Source: Bradyrhizobium sp. B097
Lineage (GTDB): Bacteria > Pseudomonadota > Alphaproteobacteria > Rhizobiales > Xanthobacteraceae
Assembly: GCF_038957035.1 (NCBI RefSeq)
Contig: NZ_CP152412.1
Span: forward strand, 682,001-746,000
Direction of reading: 5' to 3'
DNA: 64,000 nt
Below are positions 54,598-63,008 of the stretch, piece by piece. A program made the position numbers and the translations under genes. The notes below the pieces were generated by a model. It was not told where the DNA came from, did not search any database, and saw only the letters and a program-made list of their open reading frames with translations. How positions within the stretch are numbered: position 1 is the first letter of the stretch; each line of letters starts with the position of its first letter.

Positions 54598-54721
54598 CGG
54601 CCACAACCATGCCGTGCCTGCCGCGTTTTGCAAGGGCCGATGCAACTTCCCGGTTTGCCACGATGCGACGGGCGAACTACCGTTACCTGCAACGTTCAGG
54701 ATCGAAAAGGGGGAGGGCGGC

Positions 54722-55441
54722 GTGACATCGTTCAAGGTGATCCGCTCGCGCGCCGAGAAGCGCAAGGGCGGGCCGAAGGCGCTCGAGAAACTGCTGCGGC
54801 CGCCGGCGGGCGCCAAGGCGCTGGCAAAGCTCGGCGACGACCGCGTGCTGGCCGAGATGACCAGACGCGTGTTCTGCGCGGGCTTTGCCTGGAGCGTGAT
54901 CGACGCGAAATGGGAGGGCTTCGAAGCGGCTTTCCTCGGCTTCGAGCCAGCCAAGCTCGCCTTCAAGCCCGATGAATTCTGGGAGAAGCTCGTCAGCGAC
55001 ACCAGGATCGTGCGCAACGGCGCCAAGATCATGTCGGTGCGCGACAATGGCCGCTTTGTGCAGGAGATCGCGCGCGAGCATGGCAGCTTCGGCAAATTCC
55101 TGAGCGCCTGGCCGTCATCGGACGAGATCGGGCTGCTCGATCTGCTGACCAAGCGCGGCAGCCGGCTCGGCGGCAACACCGGACAGATGCTGCTGCGCTT
55201 CCTCGGTTGGGACGGTTTCGTCACCTCGCGCGACGTCGTCGCCTGCCTGCGCGACGCCGGGCTCGACATTGCCGAGGAGGTCAAGTCGAAGCGCGACCTT
55301 GCCAAGGTGCAGGCGCAGTTCAACGCCTGGGCGGAGGAGACTGGACTGTCCTATCTGCATCTGTCGCGGATCTGCGCGATGTCGATCGGCGAGAACCATA
55401 CGCCCGAGGAGATCGTCGAACGCACGCGGAGCGACTACTGA
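54722..55441 (+). CDS. DNA-3-methyladenine glycosylase I-like protein
   Basis: GTG 54722 follows a G-rich site and begins [20 protein letters not shown]. The 239-residue product resembles the PF03352 adenine-glycosylase family: [40 protein letters not shown] and [20 protein letters not shown], a helix-hairpin-helix-like region. The family excises 3-methyladenine in base-excision repair. Some key zinc-site residues of E. coli Tag are not evident, so this may be a divergent branch with another substrate. It is divergent from radC. Confidence 0.75.
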   Translation: MTSFKVIRSRAEKRKGGPKALEKLLRPPAGAKALAKLGDDRVLAEMTRRVFCAGFAWSVIDAKWEGFEAAFLGFEPAKLAFKPDEFWEKLVSDTRIVRNGAKIMSVRDNGRFVQEIAREHGSFGKFLSAWPSSDEIGLLDLLTKRGSRLGGNTGQMLLRFLGWDGFVTSRDVVACLRDAGLDIAEEVKSKRDLAKVQAQFNAWAEETGLSYLHLSRICAMSIGENHTPEEIVERTRSDY

Positions 55442-55488
55442 TAGAGCGTGATGAAGTCAGACGGAGTAGCAACGGCATCGGAACTGCG

Positions 55489-55620
55489 CTCCCTCTCTCG
55501 CTTGCGGGGGAGGGCCGGGGTGGGGGTGTTGCCACGAGCGAGATTCTCTGTGGGGAGAGAGCCCCCACCCGGATCGCATCTGCCGATGCGATCCGACCTC
55601 CCCCGCAAGCGGGAGAGGTC
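55489..55620. repeat. Intergenic palindromic repeat, copy 2 (inverted relative to 40370)
   Basis: Arms ctctctcgcttgcgggggagg and cctcccccgcaagcgggagag enclose ggatcgcatctgccgatgcg. The whole is the reverse complement of the element at 40370-40501 with few differences. It occupies the gap between the convergent glycosylase and map genes, so it may also end transcription. Confidence 0.8.
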
Positions 55621-55629
55621 AAATAAGTA

Positions 55630-56454
55630 TCAGACCGTTACCCACGGCTTCTCGCCGTGGCGCTCGGACAGCGTGAAGATCTCGACGCCGTCGGCGGTGA
55701 CGCCGACCGAGTGCTCGAACTGTGCCGACAGCGAGCGGTCGCGGGTCACCGCGGTCCAGCCGTCGGACAGGATCTTCACATGCGGCTTGCCGAGATTGAT
55801 CATCGGCTCGATGGTGAAGAACATGCCGGGCTTCAGCGGCGCGCCTTCGCCGGGTCGGCCGATATGGATGATGTTCGGCTCGTCGTGGAACAGGCGGCCG
55901 AGGCCGTGGCCGCAGAAGTCGCGCACCACACTCATGCCCTGCGGTTCGACGAAGCTCTGGATGGCGTGGCCGATATCGCCGGTGGTGGCGCCCGGCTTGA
56001 CCGCGGCAATGCCGCGCATCATCGCCTCATAGGTCACCTCGATCAGCCGCTCGGCCTTCCGCGCGATGGCGCCGATCGCATACATGCGGCTGGAATCGCC
56101 GTACCAGCCGTCGACGATGAAGGTGACGTCGACATTGACGATGTCGCCTTCCTTCAGCGGGCGGTCGCCCGGCATGCCGTGGCAGACCACGTGATTGATC
56201 GAGGTGCAGGTCGAGTAGCGATAGCCGCGATACATCAGCGTCGCCGGATAGGCGCCGTGGTCGAAGGCGAACTTGCGCACGAAGTCGTCGATGACCGAGG
56301 TCGGGACGCCTGGCTTGACGATGTCGGTGAGCGCATCGAGGCATTTCGACACCAGGGCGCCGGCCTTGCGCATGCCGGCAAAGCCGCTCGGTCCGTGCAG
56401 CTTGATCTGGCCGGTCTTGCGAAGCGAGGTGTCGGTGGCGTCGATATAGCTCAT
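55630..56454 (-). CDS. map: Methionine aminopeptidase, type I
   Basis: At 274 residues from ATG 56454 this has the usual MetAP length. Metal ligands are visible in VNVDVTFIVDGWYGDSSRMY (two Asp), CGHGLGRLFHDEP (His), FFTIEPMINLG (Glu) and SAQFEHSVGVT (Glu). The substrate-facing NHVVCHGMPGDRPL segment is present. It removes initiator Met from nascent proteins in the cytoplasm. The N-terminal tail MSYIDATDTSLRKTGQIKLH is typical of alphaproteobacterial map. It is an expected housekeeping neighbour of radC. Confidence 0.95.
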   Translation of the reverse strand: MSYIDATDTSLRKTGQIKLHGPSGFAGMRKAGALVSKCLDALTDIVKPGVPTSVIDDFVRKFAFDHGAYPATLMYRGYRYSTCTSINHVVCHGMPGDRPLKEGDIVNVDVTFIVDGWYGDSSRMYAIGAIARKAERLIEVTYEAMMRGIAAVKPGATTGDIGHAIQSFVEPQGMSVVRDFCGHGLGRLFHDEPNIIHIGRPGEGAPLKPGMFFTIEPMINLGKPHVKILSDGWTAVTRDRSLSAQFEHSVGVTADGVEIFTLSERHGEKPWVTV

Positions 56455-56624
56455 GGGCGGAATGTTTTCTGCGGGCAAGGGGCTGATTTCAGGGCCTAAT
56501 TTAATGATCGGCGCGCCCGGCGCAAGCCAAGCTTGGGCATGGGGACAATGCTCAAACGACTTGATTTTCCGGGCCAAATCCGGAACAGCGGCGGCCGCTT
56601 GCCCGAAAAAGCCGCACGGAGGCG

Positions 56625-57941
56625 CTAGCTGGAGACCTCGACCACGCTCTCGACCGGCAGCGCGCCGCCGCGGATCCGGAGTTCCCGCACCGGGTAGGGC
56701 ACCTTGATGCCGTCCTGCTTGAAGGCATCCCATAGCGCCAGCATGACGTCGCTCTTCACACCGTCCATGCCGTCGGGATCGGCGATCCAGAAGGTCAGTG
56801 AGAACTTCATGCCGAGCTCGGCGAATTCGGTCAGGATGCAGTTCGGCGGCTTGCCCTTGAGCGCACGGGCGTGGGCCGTGGCGGTATTGATCGCGAGCTT
56901 GCAGACCAGCCTCGGATCGGCGTCGTAATTGGCGGCGAAGGCGATCTTCACCAGCGTATTCTTGTCGGTGTAGGTCCAGTTGGTGACCTTCTGCGTCACC
57001 AGGTCCTCGTTCGGGATCAGGAATTCGCGGCCGTCACCGGCGGCGACCGAGATGTAACGGGTCTTCATCGCGCTGATGCGGCCCTGGCTGTCGCCGATGG
57101 TGACGAGGTCGCCCGGCTTCACCGACTTGTCGACCAGCAGGATGATGCCCGAGATGAAGTTGGCGACGATCTTCTGCAGGCCGAAACCGATGCCGACACC
57201 GACGGCGCCGGACAGCACCGCCAGCGCCGACAGGTTGATCCCGACGGCGCTCAAGGCAATGGCGACCGCGACCACCATCAGGCCGATGCGAATGATCTTG
57301 ACCAGCAGCACCTGGATCGACGGGGTCAGGTCGGTCGAGCGGGTGATCTGGCCGTCGATGAAATTGCTGGCGATATTGCTCAGCCACAGCGCCAGGATCA
57401 GCACCGCGCCGGCCTTGATCAGCAGCAGCGGGCTCAGCCGCAGACCGCCTACGACCACCGCGAACGAATCCAGTGTATCGGCCGCCCAGTCGAGCTGGCC
57501 GATGATGCTGAGGGCGGCGACCAGCCAGGCCGCGACCGAGACCAGTTTGACGATGAAGGCGTTGTCGATCACCGAGGTCACGAGGCGGATCACGAGCCAG
57601 GCCAGCGCCAGCTTGGCGGAGACCGCGATCAGATAGCTGCGGCTCGGCCAGGTCGCGTGCCACATCACGATGCGCGAGATCACCATCAGGATCGCGAACA
57701 CGGCGGTGGAGGCGCTCGATACCATTACGCGGGCAAAGTGCCGGAGCGGCAGCGGCCAGCGGCTCGCCAGCGACGACAGGTTGACCCGCGCATGAATGGC
57801 GGTATCGGCGGCGTAGGCGAGGCCCGCGGCGGCGAGGATGATGCCGAACTGCAGATAGAACCAGGGCGAGGCGATCTCGGCGCCGACCGAGCGCGCTGCT
57901 ATTTGGATCGATTCCAGGACGTCCTTCCAGCTCATGTCCAT
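56625..57941 (-). CDS. MscS-family mechanosensitive ion channel
   Basis: ATG 57941 (MDMSW) is preferred over the TTG at 57947. The 438-residue protein has about five N-terminal membrane helices, then the MscS core: IGLMVVAVAIALSAVGINLS, LSGAVGVGIGFGLQKIVANF, ISGIILLVDKSVKPGDLVTI and the beta domain DSQGRISAMKTRYISVAAGD. The C-terminal alpha/beta part ends in RELRIRGG. It releases solutes on osmotic shock. It is shorter than, and not closely matched in its N-terminal part to, the MscS at 38018. Confidence 0.92.
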   Translation of the reverse strand: MDMSWKDVLESIQIAARSVGAEIASPWFYLQFGIILAAAGLAYAADTAIHARVNLSSLASRWPLPLRHFARVMVSSASTAVFAILMVISRIVMWHATWPSRSYLIAVSAKLALAWLVIRLVTSVIDNAFIVKLVSVAAWLVAALSIIGQLDWAADTLDSFAVVVGGLRLSPLLLIKAGAVLILALWLSNIASNFIDGQITRSTDLTPSIQVLLVKIIRIGLMVVAVAIALSAVGINLSALAVLSGAVGVGIGFGLQKIVANFISGIILLVDKSVKPGDLVTIGDSQGRISAMKTRYISVAAGDGREFLIPNEDLVTQKVTNWTYTDKNTLVKIAFAANYDADPRLVCKLAINTATAHARALKGKPPNCILTEFAELGMKFSLTFWIADPDGMDGVKSDVMLALWDAFKQDGIKVPYPVRELRIRGGALPVESVVEVSS

Positions 57942-58054
57942 CGGCAAAGTCTCAACTTGAAGCGCGGGTCAGGCAAATGTGATTCGAAGATGCAGGGAGA
58001 TTCCCACAAAGGCGCGCGCGCGACCATCGATACACCACAGTGTCGGGGCGAGTT

Positions 58055-58160
58055 AGAGCGTTTTCGAGCGAAGTGGTCACCGGTTCGCGTGAAGAAAACG
58101 CGTCAAAACAAGAATCGAGAGCCCCGTTCCGATTTTATCGGAACGGAAAAGGCTCTTGGG
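58055..58160. repeat. Repeat element with two hairpins, copy A (upstream of the antiporter)
   Basis: In the 342-bp gap 57942-58283 lies agcgttttcgagcgaagtgg (58057 onward), continuing gttcgcgtgaagaaaacgcg, whose ends gcgttttc and gaaaacgc pair. Directly after it is a tight hairpin: ccgttccgat (58124-58133), loop ttt, atcggaacgg (58137-58146), with outer arms agagcc / ggctct. A shorter copy of the first part follows the antiporter stop at 60078. The rest of the gap shows nothing else. Confidence 0.75.
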
Positions 58161-58283
58161 GCTCAGGGGACCGGGCACATTGCCGCTTAGGACAGAAATC
58201 GGTTGGCGTCCCAGTGTGGCGACGATAAGGATGCAATTGCAAGTATTTGAGACCTCCCAAGTCCTTGAGACCTCCAAAGGCGC

Positions 58284-60077
58284 ATGGCATCCCTCGACTC
58301 CGTCAGTATAGCGATCCTGCTCGGTGCGGTGCTGGTGATGGCCGGCATCCTGTCCAGCCTGCTTGCGCTGCGGTTCGGCGCCCCCTTGCTGCTGGTGTTC
58401 TTGCTGGTCGGCATGCTGGCGGGCGATTCCGGCCCGGGCCGGCTGCAGTTCGACGACGTCCGCACCACCTATCTGGTCGGCTCGGTGGCGCTGGCGCTGA
58501 TCCTGTTCGACGGCGGATTGAAGACGCGGTTTGCCAGTATCCGCACGGTGCTGGCGCCCTCGATGATGCTGGCGACCGCCGGCGTGCTGCTGACCGCGCT
58601 GATCACGGCGCCGGTCGCCCGCTATGTGCTCGACCTCAACTGGACCGAGTCATTGCTGGTCGGTGCCGTCGTGGCCTCGACCGACGCTGCGGCGGTGTTC
58701 CTGCTGGTGCACACCCAGGGCCTGCGCCTGCGCCCGCGCGTCGGCGCGACGCTGGAGGCGGAATCCGGCACCAACGACCCGTTCGCGATCTTCCTCACTC
58801 TGATGCTGGTCGAGTTCATCTCGATCGGCCAGAGCTCGGCCGCGCACATCGCGATGGAGTTCATCCAGGAAGCCGTGCTCGGCGCCATCATCGGCGTGAT
58901 CGGCGGCAGGCTGGTGGTGATCGCGCTGAATCGCGTCGCGCTGCCGCAGGGCCTGCATGCGCCGTTCGTCACGACCGCGGCGCTGGTGATCTTCGGCGGC
59001 TCGCAGATCGTGCATGCCTCGGGATTCCTCGCGGTCTATCTCGCCGGTATCATCATCGGCAACCGGCCGACCCGCGCGCACAATTCAGTGGTGACCTTCC
59101 TCGACGCCGCGACCTGGCTGGCGCAGATCGTGATGTTCGTGCTGCTCGGCCTCCTGGTGTCGCCGCATCGTCTGCTCTCCAGCGCCGGCGGCGCGGTGCT
59201 GGTGGCGTTCGCGCTGATGCTGGTGGCGCGGCCGCTGGCGGTGCTGATCTGCCTTGCGCCGTTCAAGTTCAACTGGCGGGAGAAGGTCTTCATCGCCTGG
59301 ACCGGCTTGCGCGGCGCGGTCGCGATCTTCCTGGCCTCGATCCCGATGCTGGTCGGCCTGTCGAAGGCGTATCTCTATTTCGACGTCGCCTTCGTCGTCG
59401 TCATCATCTCGCTGCTGCTGCAGGGCTGGACGCTGGCGCCGGCGGCGCGGCGGCTGCACGTCGCGCTGCCGCGCGCCGAACGCGGCCCGCGCCGCGTCGA
59501 ACTGGACCTGCCCGGCCAGCTCGAGCAGCAGCTGGTCGGTTATCCGGTGCGGCCAAAGAGCCTGTATTTCCGCCGCGGGCTGATCCCGTCCTGGTCGAAG
59601 CCGACGTTGGTGATCCGCGACGAGCGGATCCTGACGCCTGTCGAGGCCGATCCGGTCGCGCCCGGTGACTACATCTATTTGCTGGCGCCGCCGGAGCGCG
59701 CCGAGGCGCTCGATCGCTTCTTCGTCGACATGGCGCCGTCGTCAGCGCCCGATCCGCATCTGCTCGGCGACTTCATGGTGTCCGGCGAGCATACGCTCAG
59801 TGAGCTCGCCGAGATCTACGGCGTCAAGGTCGACGAGCACCAGGCCAAGCTGACGCTGGCGGATTATTTCGACGTCAATCTCGACCGCGCGCCGAAGGAA
59901 GGCGCCGAGCTTGCGCTCGACGAGATCGTGCTGGTGGCGCGCAGCATCAGCGGCGGCCGCGTCAATGTCGTCGGCCTGCGCCTGCCGGAGGAAGACGAGA
60001 AGGTCGCGCCGCAGACGCGGATGCAGACTGTCCGGCGCAAGCTTGCCGATATCTGGGCGTCGGTCGCCGGCGTCTAA
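58284..60077 (+). CDS. K+/H+ antiporter, CPA1 family with C-terminal RCK/TrkA-C domain
   Basis: The 597-residue protein has about 12 membrane helices with CPA1 landmarks: LLLVFLLVGMLAGDSGPG, LALILFDGGLKTRFASIRTV, VGAVVASTDAAAVFLLVHTQ and LEAESGTNDPFAIFLTLMLV (the ND/GTND ion-binding region). IAWTGLRGAVAIFLASIPML also matches. After helix 12 comes a cytoplasmic TrkA-C-like domain (about 410-480) and a final acidic part. This is the NhaP2/CvrA architecture, exchanging K+ for H+. Both ends of the gene abut copies of the same repeat. Confidence 0.9.
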   Translation: MASLDSVSIAILLGAVLVMAGILSSLLALRFGAPLLLVFLLVGMLAGDSGPGRLQFDDVRTTYLVGSVALALILFDGGLKTRFASIRTVLAPSMMLATAGVLLTALITAPVARYVLDLNWTESLLVGAVVASTDAAAVFLLVHTQGLRLRPRVGATLEAESGTNDPFAIFLTLMLVEFISIGQSSAAHIAMEFIQEAVLGAIIGVIGGRLVVIALNRVALPQGLHAPFVTTAALVIFGGSQIVHASGFLAVYLAGIIIGNRPTRAHNSVVTFLDAATWLAQIVMFVLLGLLVSPHRLLSSAGGAVLVAFALMLVARPLAVLICLAPFKFNWREKVFIAWTGLRGAVAIFLASIPMLVGLSKAYLYFDVAFVVVIISLLLQGWTLAPAARRLHVALPRAERGPRRVELDLPGQLEQQLVGYPVRPKSLYFRRGLIPSWSKPTLVIRDERILTPVEADPVAPGDYIYLLAPPERAEALDRFFVDMAPSSAPDPHLLGDFMVSGEHTLSELAEIYGVKVDEHQAKLTLADYFDVNLDRAPKEGAELALDEIVLVARSISGGRVNVVGLRLPEEDEKVAPQTRMQTVRRKLADIWASVAGV

Positions 60078-60134
60078 AGCGTCTTCGAGCGAAGTGGATG
60101 CCGGTTCGCGTGAAGAAAACGCGTCAGAATAAGA
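60078..60134. repeat. Repeat element, copy B (abuts the antiporter stop)
   Basis: Starting one base after the TAA, agcgtcttcgagcgaagtgg and ccggttcgcgtgaagaaaac repeat the first half of the 58055 element in the same orientation with few changes (about 50 of 57 bases by eye). The second hairpin of copy A is missing. Convergent genes lie on either side, so it may act as a terminator. Confidence 0.7.
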
Positions 60135-60143
60135 CCGGCGCCG

Positions 60144-61382
60144 TCACTGCTTGCGCAGGAAGCTCGAATCCGGGGCGAACTTCTTGATCATGTCGGACAG
60201 GCCGTCGTCCGCCGGCGGTCCCTTGGACGCAGCGTCCGGCTTCGGCTCGTCCTTGAACTTCTGGCCGGAGATCTCGGCCAGCGCTGCGAGCAGCGTCTCG
60301 TCGAGATGATCGGCCGGTGTCTTTGCAGGCGGTGTCGTCGCAGGTGGCGTATTGGCGGGCGGAGGCGCGACGGGCTGGGCGCCGGCGCGGATCTCGGGCT
60401 CGCGCTGCGGCGGCGTTGGCTCTGCCACCGGCTTGAATGTGTCCGCCCGTCTGGCGGCGGCCTCGCTGACCGCGGCGATCAACGATGCTTCGAGGTCGGC
60501 GGGCGTCTCGGTCGGGACCGGTGGCGGTGCCGCCGGCATTGGCGGCGGCTCGGCAGGCCTCGCGTCCCGGGGTGCGCGACCGAACAGCGGTTCTCGCTGG
60601 CCCGCTGTCGACGGCCGGCTGTCGGTGGCCTTGCCAGGCTCCTTATTAAGCTCCTTGCCAGGCTTGAAGAGACCCGCGCGTTCGGCGGCGACCCTGGCGG
60701 AAGCCTCCTCGACCGTGGTGAGCAGGGACGCTTCCAGCGCATCGGCGGGGTTGCTCGGCGCAGTCGCCGGCTTGGCGGCCGGGGCGGCCACCTGCTTTGG
60801 CTCCGGCCGGGGCGGCGGCAGCGGCGGTGGCCGCGATGCTTCGACGGGTGCGGGCGGCGGGGCCGGCTGGCCGTCCCGGGCGCGCGCGATGATGCCGTCG
60901 ACGATTGCCCCGAGCCGGCTTTTGTCGGGGGCGGCGAGATAGCTCGCCGCAAGCTCGTCGACATATTGCGGGCCGTAATCGGCCAGCACCTTGGCAAGCT
61001 GGGCGAGATCGGGATCGCTCTCGACCAGCCGGCGCCAGGTCTGCCGGTCGTAGGGCGCGTCCGCCTTCTTGTCGGGCCAGGCCACCCGGCGCGGCTGGCG
61101 TTGCGGTCCGGTGTCCTGGCCGGTTTCCTGGCCGATTTCTTGGCCAGTGTCTTGGCCGGTGACCGGGTCGAGGGTCGGCGGCTGTAGCCCGGCACTGAGG
61201 CGCGGTGGGGTAAATCCCCCAGCCCCGGCCGGCCCGGCATCATCACCGAGGCGTCGGCGGCGCTCGGCGACCTGCAGCGAGATCAAGCCGATGCCCATCA
61301 GCAGGAAGCCGAGCGCGGCCCACGAAATCGTGGCGCACAGCAGCCCGCCGATCAGCAGCAATACCCAGCCAGTCAGTCGCAA
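60144..61382 (-). CDS. Membrane-anchored Pro-rich protein with three internal helix repeats
   Basis: A TTG at 61382 after ggaaagg is the likely start (412 residues); the in-frame codon at 61436 adds 18. Two N-terminal helices (LTGWVLLLIGGLLCATISWA, ALGFLLMGIGLISLQVAERR) anchor the protein. A conserved-looking cytoplasmic block follows (about 115-165: RRLVESDPDLAQLAKVLADY, PQYVDELAASYLAAPDKSRL). The Pro/Ala-rich remainder contains three related amphipathic helices, PADALEASLLTTVEEASAR, PADLEASLIAAVSEAAAR and PADHLDETLLAALAEISGQ. Near the N-terminus is a four-unit TGQx repeat encoded by a 12-bp tandem repeat. No family is recognised. Confidence 0.68.
   Translation of the reverse strand: MRLTGWVLLLIGGLLCATISWAALGFLLMGIGLISLQVAERRRRLGDDAGPAGAGGFTPPRLSAGLQPPTLDPVTGQDTGQEIGQETGQDTGPQRQPRRVAWPDKKADAPYDRQTWRRLVESDPDLAQLAKVLADYGPQYVDELAASYLAAPDKSRLGAIVDGIIARARDGQPAPPPAPVEASRPPPLPPPRPEPKQVAAPAAKPATAPSNPADALEASLLTTVEEASARVAAERAGLFKPGKELNKEPGKATDSRPSTAGQREPLFGRAPRDARPAEPPPMPAAPPPVPTETPADLEASLIAAVSEAAARRADTFKPVAEPTPPQREPEIRAGAQPVAPPPANTPPATTPPAKTPADHLDETLLAALAEISGQKFKDEPKPDAASKGPPADDGLSDMIKKFAPDSSFLRKQ
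61115..61162. repeat. 12-bp tandem repeat, four units, inside a CDS
   Basis: Units cctggccggttt, cctggccgattt, cttggccagtgt and cttggccggtga run head to tail and encode TGQD/TGQE-type tetrapeptides in the - strand protein. Because the unit is a multiple of three, slippage would change length without a frameshift. Confidence 0.8.
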
Positions 61383-61475
61383 AGTGCACCTTTCCCCATG
61401 CCCGATCGGATGTCCCGATCCGGACCTAGCAGACAAGATGGGCTATCTTATGCCGACTTTCGGAAAAACGGCCAG

Positions 61476-62147
61476 CTACGCGCCGCCCGTCAACACCTTA
61501 ACACCGCCGAACGCGGTGACCTGGCCGCGGCGCAGCATCACGATCTGGGTGGCGAGCTGGCGAAGCTCGGCCGCGTCGTGGCTGACATAGACCATCGGGA
61601 CACCGGCCTCGTCGCGCAGCCGCACCAGATAGGGCAGGATCTCGAGCTTGCGGCTCTCGTCGAGCGCGCCCAGCGGCTCATCCAGCAGCAACAGCCGCGG
61701 CTTGGACAAGAGGGCCCGGCCGAGCGCGACGCGCTGCCGCTCGCCGCCGGAGAGTTTTCCGGGGCGCCGGTCGAGCAGGGCGCCGATGTCGAGCAGATCG
61801 ACGACGCGTTTGTGTTGCGCAGGATCCTCGGTGAGGCCGTTCATGCGGCGGCCGTAATCGAGGTTCTGCCTGATATCGAGATGCGGAAACAGCCGGGCGT
61901 CCTGGAAGACGTAGCCAATGCGCCGCCGGTAGGTCGGGACATGAATGCCGGCCGACGTATCGTCGACCGTCTCGCCGTCGATCACGATGGTGCCGCGATC
62001 AGGACGAATCAGTCCGGCGATCGTATTGATCAGCGACGTCTTGCCGGAGCCGGACGCGCCGAACAGGCCGGTGACGCGGCCCTCGCTGGTGAACGATGCC
62101 GCCAGCGAGAACTCTCCGAGCTGCTTGGTGATGTCGACGCGCAGCAT
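61476..62147 (-). CDS. modC: Molybdate ABC transporter ATPase ModC (short form)
   Basis: The 223-residue ATPase has Walker A GASGSGKTSLINTIAG, the Q-loop region GYVFQDARLFPHLDIRQNLD, signature LSGGERQRVALGRALLSKPR, Walker B LLLLDEPLGALD and the H-loop YVSHDAAEL. FPHLDIRQNLDYG is typical of ModC. Full-length ModC (about 350 residues) has a C-terminal TOBE/MOP domain that senses molybdate; this one ends after the ATPase domain. It follows modB by two bases and is the last gene of modABC. Confidence 0.93.
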   Translation of the reverse strand: MLRVDITKQLGEFSLAASFTSEGRVTGLFGASGSGKTSLINTIAGLIRPDRGTIVIDGETVDDTSAGIHVPTYRRRIGYVFQDARLFPHLDIRQNLDYGRRMNGLTEDPAQHKRVVDLLDIGALLDRRPGKLSGGERQRVALGRALLSKPRLLLLDEPLGALDESRKLEILPYLVRLRDEAGVPMVYVSHDAAELRQLATQIVMLRRGQVTAFGGVKVLTGGA

Positions 62148-62149
62148 CG

Positions 62150-62845
62150 CTATTGTCCGTGCAGGCGTGCGGTGGCGCGGCGCGCGAACACTTCGGCTGC
62201 GACCAGCGCGCCAACCGCAAGCACGATCGAGATGATCACGAGCCGCGCCGCGGCAGTGTCGCCGTCAGGCGTCTGGATCAGCGAATAGATCGCCGATGAA
62301 ATGGTCTGGGTCTCGCCGGGGATGTTGGAGACGAAGGTGATGGTCGCGCCGAACTCGCCGATCGCCTTGGCAAAGCCGAGCACCATGCCGGCCAGCACGC
62401 CCGGCAGCGCGAGCGGCAGCGTCACCGTTGCGAACACCCGCCAGGGCGCGGCGCCGAGCGTCTCGGCGGCCTGCTCGAGGCGGCGGTCGACCGCCTCGAT
62501 CGAGAGCCGGATCGGGCGCACCAGAAGCGGAAACGACATCACGCCGCAGGCGAGCGCAGCACCGGTCCAGCGGAACGCGAACACGATGCCGAGATGATCG
62601 GCCAGCCAGCCGCCGACCAGTCCGCGTTTGCCGAAGGTCAGCAGCAGCAGATAGCCGGTGACGACGGGCGGCAGCACCAGCGGCAGATGCACGGCCGCAT
62701 CAAGCAGCGACTTGCCCCAGAAATCGCGCCGCGCCAGCAGCCAGGCGAGCGCGATACCGAACGGGGTCGCCACCAGCGTTGCGATGACGGCGACCCGCAG
62801 CGACAGCAGGATCGCCGTCCATTCGGTCGGCGAAATCTCAAACAC
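62150..62845 (-). CDS. modB: Molybdate ABC transporter permease ModB
   Basis: The 231-residue permease has about five to six membrane helices and the molybdate-type layout: WTAILLSLRVAVIATLVATP, LPLVLPPVVTGYLLLLTFGK, and the coupling-loop region ETLGAAPWRVFATVTLPLAL, PGVLAGMVLGFAKAIGEFGA. The last segment is the EAA-like loop that touches ModC. It ends two bases before modC. The 163-bp gap to modA carries two inverted repeats. Confidence 0.93.
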   Translation of the reverse strand: MFEISPTEWTAILLSLRVAVIATLVATPFGIALAWLLARRDFWGKSLLDAAVHLPLVLPPVVTGYLLLLTFGKRGLVGGWLADHLGIVFAFRWTGAALACGVMSFPLLVRPIRLSIEAVDRRLEQAAETLGAAPWRVFATVTLPLALPGVLAGMVLGFAKAIGEFGATITFVSNIPGETQTISSAIYSLIQTPDGDTAAARLVIISIVLAVGALVAAEVFARRATARLHGQ

Positions 62846-62856
62846 TAGCGCATATT

Positions 62857-62996
62857 CCCGAAGTTCGTATGCAAGTGCGGCTCCTCAGTTGCGAACTTCG
62901 GGGACAGACACCAGTAAGAGTCAATAGGCCAGTGCCACTGGTCGATTTGACGTTCCTCACGGTGCGCGCGGCAATCACTGAAGGAACGTCAAATCG
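62857..62996. promoter_or_regulatory. Two hairpins between modA and modB
   Basis: One inverted repeat has perfect 11-bp arms cccgaagttcg (62857-62867) and cgaacttcggg (62892-62902). The other has perfect 15-bp arms cgatttgacgttcct (62943-62957) and aggaacgtcaaatcg (62982-62996) with a 24-base loop, starting 12 bp after the modA stop. They could attenuate read-through, stabilise the modA message, or be remains of a repeat element. Confidence 0.6.
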
Positions 62997-63008
62997 GCGG
63001 CGCTGGGC

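Noticed and set aside
54597..55323. Upstream extension of radC to give a 479-residue protein
   Set aside because: The extra sequence is antisense to the DNA glycosylase gene and does not resemble RadC; ATG 54597 gives the usual RadC length.
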